Below are positions 18,705-32,700 of a stretch of 53,590 bases of DNA, piece after piece (position 1 is the stretch's first letter; every line of letters begins with the position of its first letter). The stretch lies in the NCBI RefSeq assembly GCF_000485595.1, contig NW_014577130.1, positions 397,831 to 451,420 of the forward strand, read 5' to 3'. Below the pieces are notes generated by a model. It had not been told where the DNA came from. It saw only the letters and a list, made by a program, of their open reading frames with translations, and ran no database searches. The position numbers were made by a program, and so were the translations under genes. The stretch is from Priapulus caudatus (Eukaryota > Priapulida > Priapulimorpha > Priapulimorphida > Priapulidae).

Positions 18705-21700
18705 GTAAAATTTTAGCATTCATAAAGAAATGAATATTGTTTGCTTATCCTTGTAGATGAAAGAAAATATTCCACTATTAATTATTTATATTCATTTGTG
18801 TTTCTTTTCTGTCTCATTTTTTATATATCAATTAAAAGCATGAGTTCTGATATTTCACTAATATTTTCAATTGAAATTGTCAAACTTGGTTGAATATGAA
18901 TGGGAGATTTCCTTGTACTAAACATGCACCAAGTGTGACATATATGTTGTATCACATTTTAATTAGACGAACAGGGCTTGACGTTAAAGCTGGGAAGAAC
19001 ATTCGACGTGATACCTATGGATATGAAAGGTTCGAAGATTACTGGAGTTCCGGTAATTGTCCTAGGTCTACATGGTTAGCACAAGTCAATCGATGCACTA
19101 CACTGGATAATTGTTTAGGGATACATTTGTTGTATGGTTAGAAGTATTTATGTAGCAGAATTTTCAAGAGGGTCACACTAACTCCTGCTGATTTCAAACT
19201 AAGGAGCATAACTGTAAACTGGAGTATAGGACTCTGGAGTCGCATTCAGTTTAATGCCTGTAAATATTTTTATATTAATTTGAATTCAAAATTAACATCT
19301 TCAGATGATGACGAAGAAGAAGAGGAAGAAAATTACAGCAGTACTGTCAAGAATACAGATGTACAGGTTGCATTGGTATGCTTTTGAAAGTTCAGATGCG
19401 TCACAATAACTGTCATTGTGAAAAATGTGATTTTCGTCTTTGTTTTTTGAAGATTTTCGAATTTTTGGTAATACCTGTGATTCCCAATAATTTATACTTT
19501 GGAGTATTTCAAGTCTGCATTATGCAACACAGATTTACTGTCATAACTTGCCGCATGTGCATTTTTAAATATTCTCTACAGAAAGCAAAATCTCCTGCTA
19601 ACCTGAAAGTCGGTTTGAAGCGACTGAGCTCACAAACACACAACTCTCCCAGGGGGGATGGTCCTACTGGTGATTCTGCCAAGGAGCATTCTGCTAGTAT
19701 GGTCAGGAATAAAGATGTACAAGGAGGAATGGTATGATTTCGGAGGCATTAAGATGTATTACAGAGGCGTGTTCAGGAGAGCGAACGCTCGAATCGAACG
19801 CTCGCTGCACGAACGCAGCGCCTCTTGAACGAAACACGAGCGCTCGCTGTGCGCTCGCTTGATCAAAGATGGCGGCCCCCATGAAGGGTTACTCAGCAGA
19901 GATTTTAATGTCTTCGAACAAGTACTGTTAAACGAATTAGCAGACGAAATTGATACGAATTGAATTTAGAAGTAAATGAATGAATGAAAAATGAAATGAA
20001 GTGGAAATAGATTGCAAATTGACGTCAGAAATGTTAGATTCGCATTCACCAGATTTCCCGTCGTTATCTTGTAAACAACTCGCGCGCTGAGCGAACAGCC
20101 TTTCAAACTTGCGCGCAAGCGCTCGCGAGCGCAGTGTCGTTCAGAAGGCGAGCGCTCGCGAGCGTTCGGCCTCCTGAACACGCCTCAGGTAGCTAAAAAC
20201 GTTAAATTTATTGCGTCATTGTTCTTTGAAAACTTGGGAGCGGACGTCTCATGAATTGTTATTTAGCGGTATTAGAATATGCATTATGCTAAAAATGTTT
20301 TTACTGTTTCCATATATGTTAAACTGGTTCATTTTGAAAATATTATCTGCAGAGAACAAAGTCGCCTGCGACTCTGACATTGAGTTCAAAGAGACAGTGC
20401 TCAGAAGCACGTATTTCTCCTACGGATACTGCGCACACCGGCGACTCTACCAGGCAACATCCGACTAGTAATGGCACAGCGACTAAAAAAAACAAAAGAA
20501 ACTTGAAGGCTATCGGTGCGTACCAACAGCGAGATAGACATTTGTCTACTAGGTTGAGCGAACGCACACCATGTGCCATTGATCACGACTACAAACATTG
20601 CACGTCTACATGCTTTTATAGGCGTTGGCACTTATTTTACATCATGGAATTAATTCGTGAGAAATTTAAAAGGTATAGGCCAGGTCAGAAGATAAGCGGT
20701 TCTTTTTACTAGTCGCCAGATGTGCGATGACTAGATACTGTGTGTGTAGTTATAGAGTATAGTTAACCTGTGTCCTTGTAGAACCATCACCTGGGCAGCA
20801 GGCATTCGTGCGTGTTAGGAATCCACCACACATCAGCAGCCAGATCACGTATGAGGGCGAACACACCTCTGGCTCGATAACCAAGTCCATGGTTCAGCCA
20901 GCTGATGACGGCATCATCCGAGCAAAGACCAAAAAACGGTAGGTGGCAACAAACAGCCAAACAAACAAACCGAGAGAGAGAAGAATGCACAAAATAAACA
21001 TCAATAAACATATATTTATTTCAAAACAGATTTAACAGTGTGTGCAGTCAGTTGTAGTTGATAGTAGTGTTGGCACGTCTATTTGCTTGTTATACGCTGT
21101 GAAGCCTTGATCAATCTGAATTGAAATGTCTACTTCCCACGTATATGTAGTGTGTAACTTGCCTTCCTTCCATGGCAGTAATAAACACTGGAGAGAACAA
21201 ATTTGTAATCTGGTGGCTCAGACCTTTTGTAATAAATATATTCACTTGAATGTTATGATTAAAAATGTGAAGTGATTGCACACACATCTGGCATTATTAT
21301 AAAGCTGTGTTATATTATAGTATGTATCTCAGGTGCAAACTGTAAACTTTAAATGAGAAGTTTTTTAACAACTAAATTGCGAGTTGACTAAATCAGTGTT
21401 TTCGAATGTGAGGTGCAGCAAACTATCTCTTGCTATATGTACAGTGTACTCATATGTTTCATTATGTACTACATTTTTTTTTATGTTTTAAAGCACCGTT
21501 TTGTACTGTATTACTCAGAAATGTTGTTATTTTAACTGCTCGACACTATTGCATATATCAGATTTTGTCGCCATGAAAAAGACTTGTCTTCAGTACATGT
21601 ATTTGTATTTGAATTACATGCAGTAAAGATTTAATACTACTACTACTACTAATAATAATAATAATTATAGTTAATAATAATAATATAAATATAATTTAAT

Positions 21701-24700
21701 AATAATAATAATAAGAATAATAATGTCGTTGAATGGAATCGTTTCGGGTAACCGCGGGTTTTGCAACCTGCTATCGTTATCCGAGTCGTTTATGTCTGCT
21801 TTGCATCCGTACAGGCTGACGTTCTCCGATGCCCTCGTTACACAAGCCCACGAGATCAGCACCACGGCCGATCCATCGTCTCCTGCGCCCGACGACCAAT
21901 CACGCGCAGAGCCACATTCCGCCTCCGCCCGAAAGTCCGGCGTCGATTCGAAGCTGCAATCGCGTGTGCCCACCCCGCATGCGTCGCGGACCACCTCCCT
22001 GCGGAAGTCGCAAGTCCAAACGTCGGGCGTGGCCTCTCCACTGAAACCACCCGCTGATTCCTCTCAGAAGTTACGCGCTGCCTCCCTCCGAAATTCAGCC
22101 GCCAACTCTCATGAGAAGACACACACCATCTCTCCTCAGAAGACACACACCACCTCTCCTCAGAAGACACACACCACCTCTCCTCAGAAGACGCACACCA
22201 CCTCTCTTCAGACTTCTCAGACTGCCTCCTTACAGTCTTCTCAGACTCAGTCAGACTTCGCGATTGCGGCTCCCTCATTACAACGCACCCGGCGGCAGGA
22301 AAGCGGGCGAAGCCAGTCTACGACGCAGACAGGATGCTGCACGCGCGGCGCCTTCCGTGTCGCTATCCGACGACTTCGCCGCACGAGCATCTCCCCGACG
22401 ACGATCTGACCGCACGACAGGGGAAAGTCGCGTGATCGTCTGACGAGCCGTTCGTGTTTCGGCGACTTTCGACGAAGGAAGTTGCCAGGAGCGCAGTCAG
22501 GATTGCCAGCAAGAGCGCAGGCAAGAATGCAGCCAAGATCCCTGCCAAGAGTGCAGCCAAGAGTGCAGCCAAGATCCCTGCCAAGAGTGCAGCCAAGAAT
22601 GCCAGCAAGAGTGCAGCCAAGAGCTCTGCGCCTGGTGCCGTGGTGGCGCTGAAGGTCGCAAGTCAGAACGTCGGGCGTGGCCTCTCCACTGAAACCACCG
22701 TTGCTGATTCCTCTCAGTCCAAGTCGTACCGCTGCCTCCCTCCGAAATTCGAGCCGCCAACTCTCCCATGATGAAGACACATACCCTTCTCCTCACAAGT
22801 AACACACAGCTGCCAACCTCTCCCTCCAGAAGACGGCACACCACTCTCTTCAGACTTTCTCTAAGCTGCCTTCTCTCAACTTCTCACATCTGCCTCCCTT
22901 TCACATTCTCAGACTGGCCGTCCCATCAGACGTTCTCATGGCTGGCTTCCCTGCAACAACCACCCGGCGGCAGGAAGCGGCGAAGCCAGTTCGATCGACC
23001 AAGAACAAGGATGCTGCACCGCGTCGGCGCCTTCTGTGATCGTTAACAGGACGAGCTTGACCGCTCGGGCAGCGAGGCATCTCCCCGACAACGACGTTGC
23101 CAGGAGCGCAGTCAGGATTGCCAGCAAGAGCGCAGCCAAGAATGCAGCCAAGATCCCTGCCAAGATCCCTGCCAAGAGTGCAGCCAAGAGTGCAGCCAAG
23201 AGCTCTGCTGGTGCTAGTCGCCAGAAGTGCGCCATAGTAAGATAACGTCGGGGTGTGGCCTTCTCCACTGAAACCACCCGCTGATTCCTCTCAGATGCAG
23301 TTACTGCGCCTGCCTCCCTCCGAAATTCAGCCTCGCCAACAGTCTGCATGCAAAAGACACACACCATCTCTCCTCATCTAAACAGGAAGACACACACCAC
23401 CCTTCTCAGAAGACGCACACCACCTCTCTCAGACTTCTCAGACTGGCTTCCTTACAGTCTTCCTCAGACTTGCCTCTCTCAAACTCGCACACTGCCTCCC
23501 CTTCAACAGATTCTCAGACCTGGCCTCCCATCAGCCTTCTCATGCTGGCTCCGCTGCAAAACCATCCCGGCGCAGGAAGCGAGCCGATGAGCCAGTACGA
23601 CGCAGAAAGGATGCTGCATCGCGTCGGGCCTTCCGTGCCGGCTAACCTGACATATCTCGCCGCAGCGAGTGCATCTCCCTGAACAACGACTGACTGTGCC
23701 GGCTAGACGACGACGACGGGAAATTTCGCGGATTGTCGACGAGCCGTTTGTGGTTCACTCGACTTTTACGAAGGAGGTCTGCACACGGAGGGCCAGCCAG
23801 GATTTGCCAGCAAGAGCGCAGCCAAGATCCTGGCAACAGAGTGCAGCTCAAGATATGCCAGCAGAGCCCGCTGCCAAGATTGCAGCCAAGCATCTCTGCC
23901 AAGAGCCTCCCCAGCAATGTCTGCGAATGCTTCGAGCGAGCGGGAAGAGCGCGGGCGATGTAACGGTCGTCCGATCTCGTGCTGACGTGTCATCGGGAGA
24001 TGCTGGAGATCAATGGTGGAGACTGGATGACGGGACGCTGCGGCGGGGTCGAGAGAAAACGCAGAGGAAGATCGGACCGCGAGCTGGAGGCAGAGGAAAG
24101 TTTCGGAATGGCAGGCGAAGCGAGCGGGGCAGGATTCCACCGAACGAAGCTCGTCAGGTCTCGTCACTTAGCTGCACAGGAAACGAGGCTACAGGTCGAC
24201 CGACGACGGGATGACGACGCGCCGTTGATGAGGACTGATAAGCGAGGTCCGAGTGGCCGAGGGCGCGCAGGGTGCTGGCGTCCGGCGACGAGGAGGCCCG
24301 CATGAGTCGTTCGACGACGACGACGAGGAGGCGAGCGGCTGGAGGAGCGAGCCGGCCCGCCGAAAGAGCGCAGCGGCATTTTGTGCCGCGGCGATCGGAG
24401 AAGGAGGGTCTGAGCATGCCACGCTCAGACACCCATCTCCGAACTCCGACCTAGCACGGCCAACGACAATTGTGACCTGGTTAACGTCTAGTTAGATCGC
24501 GCACGTCCGCTGTCTGTACTGACAACCCGACATCTACCCGGTACTTTAGTTAGAGATCTGCACTCGCGGTCTGGTACTGCCAGTGCGATTCATCGTAACG
24601 ACTAAGTTAGATCTGCACTCCGCGGTCTGGTACTCGCGGACGACACCGGTAAACGTCTAGTTAAGATCCCACTCGCGGTCTGGTACTGCCAACCAGACAC

Positions 24701-27700
24701 CGGTAAGTGTTTAGTTAGATCTTGCACTCGAGGTCTGGTACTGACAACGACAAGGCCCTGGTAACACTAGTTTAGATCCGCAACTCGAATCTGGTACTTA
24801 TCGCGACGACAGCCTCGCTCGAAGTGCCTCGCCGGGTACGACTAGTAGTTAGATCCTGCACTCTAGCGTCTGGTACTTGACAACGACACTCGTAATCGGA
24901 CTTAGTTAGTATCCGCACTCGAGGTCTGGTAGCTGCCGACGACACCGTACCATGACTAGTTTAGATCCGCTACTCGCCGCGTGGTACTGCCGAGCGACAT
25001 GCGTAACGACTAGTTAGATCCGCACTGCGCGTCTGGTACTCGCCAGCGAACATCGTAACTGCACTAGTTACGATCGCGCATCGACGGTCTGGTACTGGCC
25101 GACACACCGTAAACCGAACTCAGTTAGATCCGCAACTCGCGGCCATCTGGTACTCGCCAACCGCACCGGTAACTCTAGTTAGATCGCGCACGTCGCGGTC
25201 GGTAGCTGCCACGATCAGGTGACCCCGGTATACTGACTAGTTTAGATTCCGCACTCTCGGTCTGGTAACTAGCCAGCTGACCCGGTTAACATCTAGTAAG
25301 ATCCAGCAACTCGCGGGTCTGGTATCTGCCACGACAACCGGTAACATTCTAGTTAGTTATCCCGCACTCGCGGTCTGGTAACTGCGCAGCGACACCGGTT
25401 AAACTGACTAGTTAGATCCGCACTCCGCGGTCTGGTACTTGGCAAGCCGACATCGGTAACGACTAACGTTATGAATCCGCACTCCTGCGTCGGTATGCAG
25501 CGACATCGTAACGACTAGTTTAAGATCCTGCACTCGAGTCTGTACTGGCCTGACGACACCCGGTAACGAACTAGTTAGACCGCAGCTCGCGGTCTGGTAC
25601 TGTGCAACCCGACACCTGGTAACATCTAGTTAGATCCGCACTCGGCGGTCTGGTACTGCACAGCGACACCGGTAACCCGAGCTAGTTAGATCCGCACTCG
25701 GCGGTCTGGTATGCCAGCGACACCGGTGAAACATCTAGTTAGATCCGCACTCTGCGTCTGTGTACTTGACAACAGACACCGGTAACAATCTAGTTAGATC
25801 CGCACTCAGCGTCTGCGTACTGCCCCACGACACCGGTAATCGAACTAGTTAGATCCGTCACTCGCGTCTGCGGTACTGCCAGCGAGCACCGGTAACTTCT
25901 AGTTAATCCGCGACTCCGCGTCTGGAGCTTGACAACGACTACCGGTAACATCTAGTTTAGACTCCGCACTCGAGTCTGGTACGCGACGACACCGGTAACG
26001 AACCTAGTTAGATTGTCCGCCTCGCAGTCTAGGTACTGCCAGCGAACACCGCCTGCAGCTCACCGTAACCAGTCGATTAGATCCGGCACGGTCGCGTCTG
26101 CGTACTCCGCAAACGGACACCCGGTAACGTCTAGTTAGATCTTGCACTCGCCGTCTGTACTGGGGGCAGGACAGGTACGTCCGGTAACGTCTAGTTAGAT
26201 CGCACTCGCGTCTGGTACGCCAAGCGACACCGTTAACGTTTAGTTAGATCCGCAGCTCTGACACGCGTCTGCATTTTCGAGGAGAATTCGTTTGAGAGTC
26301 GTTCAATTCGAACTACTGCAGATGAAAACAACCATTGAGGTTTATTATTCTCTGACTGCCCGAGACTCGTTCTTTTGCTTTTCGCATCCTTGTTGCTTCT
26401 CTGACTAACTCTCTTGATTTAGAATATTGTTCTGGAAATTTCATTACAAGTAAAGAATGAGATGTGGCCCTCACGAGGCAATTTTTTATCATCAACCCTG
26501 ACATCGTCTAGATGAGCATTGCCATTGGTGCTCATACTTCTCCATTCGTCGGCCCGTCAACATTTGCTGGATGTTCCAACGATAACATCAAGAACCCCAG
26601 TTTGAACCCCGATGTTTCAAATTACATACAGTTGTTACTCCTATGGGAAGGTTTTGAACGTCCTATTTGGAGTGGGCAGCCTGCCAGGCGACCTAATTTT
26701 TTGGGCAAAATATTGGAAATGGCCTATCAGATTCAGTTCAGGTCAATTGAGTTTTGCTCAGCTTCTGGTATGGTGATATGAATAAGGACTAGTCCCAAAA
26801 ACAATAAATCACACAGGTTTTGAATTTTTTATATTATCTGACGCAAATTAGGTATATTCTATCAAGCCAATTTCACTATGCATTTCAGTTGTCTGCCTAC
26901 ATCAACGATAACTCAAGAACGTGTTGACCCCACATGTATCAAATTGCATTACAGTTGTATTACTCATATATGGGAAGAGATTTGAACGGTCCTTATTTTT
27001 GGCGCAGTCGACTACTTTTGAGTGCACGCCTACTTTTTGCAAAAAATGAAAATTGGCCATGCTAATTCATTGGATTTTGTTACATTTGGTATAGTGAATT
27101 TGTAAGGCTTAGCCTCAAAACAGTTGTTATGGGAGAGATGCACAATTTCCCTATACGTTTAATTTCGTCTAACTGTTAACAACCTATAATGCATACCTAT
27201 ATACCTATGTAATTTTTACTGTGTTTTAGGATTCTTCGTTACGTTAATTTGACACTTGGAATATTTTATCTGTTTTCTATTTGCGCGATATTGATTAACC
27301 ATAAATGCGGTCAATTTAGGAGTAGCGCCATCTCTCGTCCCAAAGATTTCAGACATTTCAATCTGGGATCAACTGTTATGTTTCGCTGATCAAAAGGACT
27401 ATGCATTATATCAGTAGTCGAAGGAGTAAGATATAAATGAGAGAGTGATGCGTAAGTATATGGGAGTTCTCCCCATATATACTCTTAGCTTTATATATCC
27501 CCCCTCCTTCTACTCACACCCAAGGTGAGCTTACAGTGCATTCCGACACTTTCATTAAATGATTTCCAGATGGTCCTATCGTAAGAACTATTGTACGTGT
27601 GGCCTGTTCTGTAAGTTTATCTGCTTTGTTCTATTACTCATGTCTATGGAGGTACCGTTGGGCCGCAGCATATGGAGGAAGAGCCTACCAGCACTATGCA

Positions 27701-29749
27701 CAGTCATCGGATTTACCGATCAGTACTACATCCCAGGTTAGTACTCATGTATCACTGGAAGACTCGCGTACTGCTACTGTGTAGCCTACGAGACGTTACC
27801 CGCTCTCTCGGGTCACCTGATCTATTTGTCTTCCTTACGCCGCTATGATGTAAAACCTTTCTTCTTCTCCAGTTGTTACTTACTCAGCGCAGGCAGCAGC
27901 ATGTTCCTGTTTCGAAACCCATAGCATGACTTTGTCCTCAATGTATTCAGTGCATGAAAGTACGGAATGTCACTGGCTGCTAATCCAAATGGTTGTGCCC
28001 TTCCTAGTAAAGCATCATTACTAGAACTGTATTTCCATCTACGTCAGACCGAGGATGGGGCGAATTTATGCCTGACCTCATGCCGTGTCACAGGCGTTGT
28101 GTTTTCACTGATGTCCTTTTGTTGTTTGCTTTCCTCGTAGTTCTGTCAACGACTTCAGCTAACATCTGATACCTTTTTCTTTGTCTCTGTTCTTGTAGAC
28201 TCGTCCAGTGTATTGGACTTACATAGATCTCCCACCCACACGACGATAATATCCTGAGTTCTCGGAGAAAAAAATAGTCACCCACGTTTAAAACCTAAAA
28301 AAGTTTCATGTCACTTTAGAAGGACTGCACTTTTCAACAATAGTTTAACTGTGGTAGGGATATCTAATTAGAATGTTTTTTGAATAAGAATAATAGTCTG
28401 TGCACCAATGCCTGGCGATATCTAGGAACATGTTAAACATTCGATCCGTAACTCTGCTGGATTGACATTCTTCGCCGGCAGACGAGATCAGATCCCATGT
28501 TCTTTCACCAGAGAAACCTGTCCACCGATAGAAAGCGCTCCACGGTGAGCTCAAAGATTCGCAATTCGAAAAAAAGCGAGCATTCGAATAAATCGAGAGA
28601 GAAAGTCGGGTTTTGTATTATATATGAAGGTTGTGAATGATTTGTGTGAATCTGTTGTACTCAATATCAACTATCATTCCATCCATCCTGAGAACCGTAT
28701 GGCTCTAAGCCTTTTGCAAAAGCAGACCATGTCGATCGCACAAATTTGCACACATAACTCAATCATAAAGTGCACTTCCAGTGATTCTCCATTCAGGATG
28801 AAATTGACAACAGGGGGGAGGGACCACAAACACACACACACGGGGAACATGACACGACGGAGGGTAAACTAGGGGGTCCCGGGGCTGGTCGGAATGCACT
28901 GCAGCAAGAACAAGTCCGCACCTGCAGCTACAACACACACGCTATTCTAATTGACTAGATATAAAAAACATATATATAGGTTTAATATACTAACTACTAT
29001 AACCACAACTATATGCTACTATATACAACTAATTAACAATCTATAATAGGTAACGTTTGTTATAGTTGTCGTTTGTTATAAGTATAGTCAATAGATCGTG
29101 TGTGCTGTAGCTGTCAAGTCGGACTTGTTCTTGCGCCAGCTGGGTCGATATGGGAATGTCTGCGCGCCACCGTGGCCCCTCAAAATTTGCCAGTAGCAGC
29201 AAGCGCCTACCCAAAGCTGACTCACTCAGCCTTTCCTCATCGTAGCCATTTCCCATTAAAAAAAAATATTTATAAAAACGCTGGCGCGCACCAGGTTTGC
29301 GCAACGTAGGGAGAAGCCTGCCACTCTACCGGGAAATCGAGTGGAAACAAGCCTGGATTATTCATAATGGTGTTGGTATTGGTCTCATTATAAACCCAAA
29401 GAAAAAAGTTAAAAAAATTTCGTTGGTCGGTCAACTCTTCCGGACGATTGTGATANNNNNNNNNNNNNNNNNNNNNNNNNTCAGAAGACGCACACCACCT
29501 CTCTTCAGACTTCTCAGACTGCCTCCTTACAGTCTTCTCAGACTGCCTTCTCTCAAACTTCTCACACTGCCTCCCCTCACAATTCTCAGACTGCCTCCCA
29601 TCAGACTTCTCATGCTGGCTCCCTGCAACAACCACCCGGCGGCAGGAAGTGGGCGAAGCCAGTCGACGATGCAGACAAGGATGCTGCACGCGTCGGCGCC
29701 TTCGTGTCGCTAACGACGAGCTTCGCCGCAGCGAGGCATCTCCCCGACA

Positions 29750-29783
<34 letters not shown>

Positions 29784-32700
29784 GGAATTCGCGATTGTCG
29801 ACGAGCCGTTTGTGTTTCGCCGACGTTTGACAAAGGAAGTCGCCAGGAGCGCAGCTAGGATTGCCAGCAAGAGCGCAGCCAAGATCCCTGGCAAGAGTGC
29901 AGCCAAGAGTGCAGCCAAGATCGCCAGCAAGAGCCCTGCCAAGAGTGCAGCCAAGAGCTCTGCCAAGAGCCCCAGCAAGTCTGCGAATGCTTCGACGAGC
30001 GGGAAGAGCGGGGCGAGACGGTCGGCCGATCCTGCTGACGTGTCATCGGATGCGGAGATGAACGGGCCGACGGATGACGGGACGCTGCGCGGGGTCGAGA
30101 GAACGCAGAGGAAGACAGACGCGAGCGCGAGGAGAGGAAGTTCGGATGCGGGCGAGGCGAGCGCGCCGAACGAAGCTCGCAGGGTCTCGTCGCCACGGAA
30201 ACGAGCTACGGTCGACGACGACGACGACGACGCGCCGTTGATGAGGACGAAACGAGGGCGAGGGCGAGGGCGAGGGCGAGGGCGAGGGCGCGCAGGGGTG
30301 CCGGCGTCGCGAATGAGGAAGGCCCGCATGATCGTCGACGACGACGACGGAGGCGACGGCTCGGAGGAGGAGCCGCCGCTGAAGAGCGCGCGGCAGTTTG
30401 TGCCGCGCGACGGAGAGGAGGGTCTGAGGATGGCCACGCTCCAGACACCCATCTCCGAACCCGACCGCACGGCCAACGACACCGGTAACGTCTAGTTAGA
30501 TCCGCACTCGCGGTTTGGTACTGCCAACGACACCGGTAACGTCTAGTTAGATCCGCACTCGCGGTCTGGTACTGCCAACGACACCGGTAACATCTAGTTA
30601 GATCCGCACTCGCGGTCTGGTACTGACAACGACACCGGTAACGACTAGTTAGATCCGCACTCGCGGTCTGGTACTGACAACGACACCGGTAACGTCTAGT
30701 TCTATCCTCAGTCTGACATGGTGCTGCGTTCGTAGGAGAATTCGTTTGAGAGTCGTCGGTCAACGAATACTGCAGATGAAAACCATTGAGGTTTATTTCT
30801 CTGACGGGCCAACTCGTTCTTTTGCTTTCGCATCCTTGTTGCTCCTCTGACTAAACCTGTTGATTTAGAATATTTCGGAAATTCATTTACAAGTAAAGAT
30901 GAGATTTTTGAAGGCTGAATTTTTAGCTCACCTTGACATCGCCAAGATGAGCTATTGCCATGGGGTGTCGTACGTTTGTCCGTCCGTCCGTCAACAATTG
31001 GCTACGGTCAACGATAACTCAAGAACCGTTTGACCCACATGTTTCAAATTACATACAGTTGTTATACTCCTGTGGTAGAGGTTTGAACGTCCTATTTTGG
31101 AGCACGCCAGGCGACCTAATTTCGAGCCACGTCCACTTTTTGGCAAAAATGGAAATGGCCATAAGTCAGTTCAGGTTCAACGGATTTTGCTCATTTCTGG
31201 TATGTGAATGAATAAGGACTAGTCCCAAAACATATCACACAGGTTTTGAATTTTTTATTATTATTACGCAAATTAGGTAGATTCTAGCAATTTCACTATG
31301 CATTTCAGTGTCTGCCTACGGTCAACGATAACTCAAGAACCGTTTGACCCACATGTTTCAAATTGCATACAGTTGTTACTCATATGGGAGAGATTTGAAC
31401 GTCCTATTTTGGAGCACGCCAGTCGACCTACTTTTGAGCCACGCCCACTTTTTGGCAAAAATGAAAATGGCCATCTAGATTCATTTGATTTTGTTAAATT
31501 TTGGTATATGAATGTGTAAGGCTAGCCTCAAAACAGTTGTTATGGGAGAGATGACAATTCCTATTACGTTTATTTCGTCTAACTGGTTAACAACTATAAT
31601 CATACCTATATACATGTAATATTGTGTTTTAGATTCTTCGTTACATTAATTTGACGAATATTTTATTGTTTTTATTTGGGCGATATTCGAAAACCAAAAT
31701 GGCGGTCATTTAGGCGTAGCGCCATCTCTCGTCAAGATTTCAGACTTTCAGATCTGAAACATTTATTTTCGCATCAAAACTTATGCATATATCATTATCA
31801 AGAGTATATAATGAGAGATATGCTATATAATGGGAGTTCTCCCATATATACTCTTGCTTTATATATCCCCCCTCCTTCTATCACACCCAAGGTGAGCTAC
31901 AGTGTCATTGACACTTTCATTAAATGATGCCAGTGGTCTGAACTATGTGTAGTGTGGCCTGTTCTGTAAGTTATCTGTTTTGTTCTCATTATAGTACTAT
32001 GGAGGAGTGGGCCCAGCATATGGAGGAAGAGCCTACCAGCACTATCACAGTCATGTGAATTTACCGATCGTACTAATTCCTCAGGTAGTAACTCATGATC
32101 ACTGGAAACTCGCACTGCTGGTGTGTAGCCACGAGACGTTACCCGCTCTCCCACCCTGATTCTTTTTCTTCCTACCGTCTATGAATGAAACTTTCTTCTT
32201 CCAGTTACCTTTACCAGGCAGGCAGCACATGTTCCTGTCGAAACCCATAGCAGTGACTTTGTCCTCATGTATTCGTGCATAAATACAATGTCACTGGTCC
32301 TAATCAAGTTGTGCCCTTTCTATGAGAGCATCATTACTGAACTGTATTTCCATCACGTCTGCCGAGATGGGGCCAATTTATGCTGACTCATGCCGTGTCA
32401 CAGCTGTGTTTTCACTGATCCTTTTGTGTTTGTTTCCTTCTAGTTTGTAACACTTCAGCTACATGATGACCTTTTTCGTTGTCTCTGTTCCTGTGTAGAT
32501 GTCAGTGTTATGACTTACATAGTCTCCCCACGACGATAATCACCATCTGACGTTCTCGAGAAAAAAATAGTCACCACGTTTAAAACCTAAAGTTTGCATG
32601 TCAGCTTTAGAAGGACTGCACTTTCACAATAGTTTTAACTGTGGTAGGGATTCTACATTAGAAGTGTTTTTGATAAGATAATAGTCTGTGCAAAACATTG

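Noticed and set aside
22454-22771. Possible histone H1 gene from the KSAAK repeats
   Set aside because: There is no globular H1 domain and the same repeats lie inside the continuous CENP-C exon 7 frame at 29704-30484.
24480-26280. CRISPR-like array of regularly spaced repeats
   Set aside because: There are no distinct spacers; the whole 51-base unit repeats, and the context is a eukaryotic gene.
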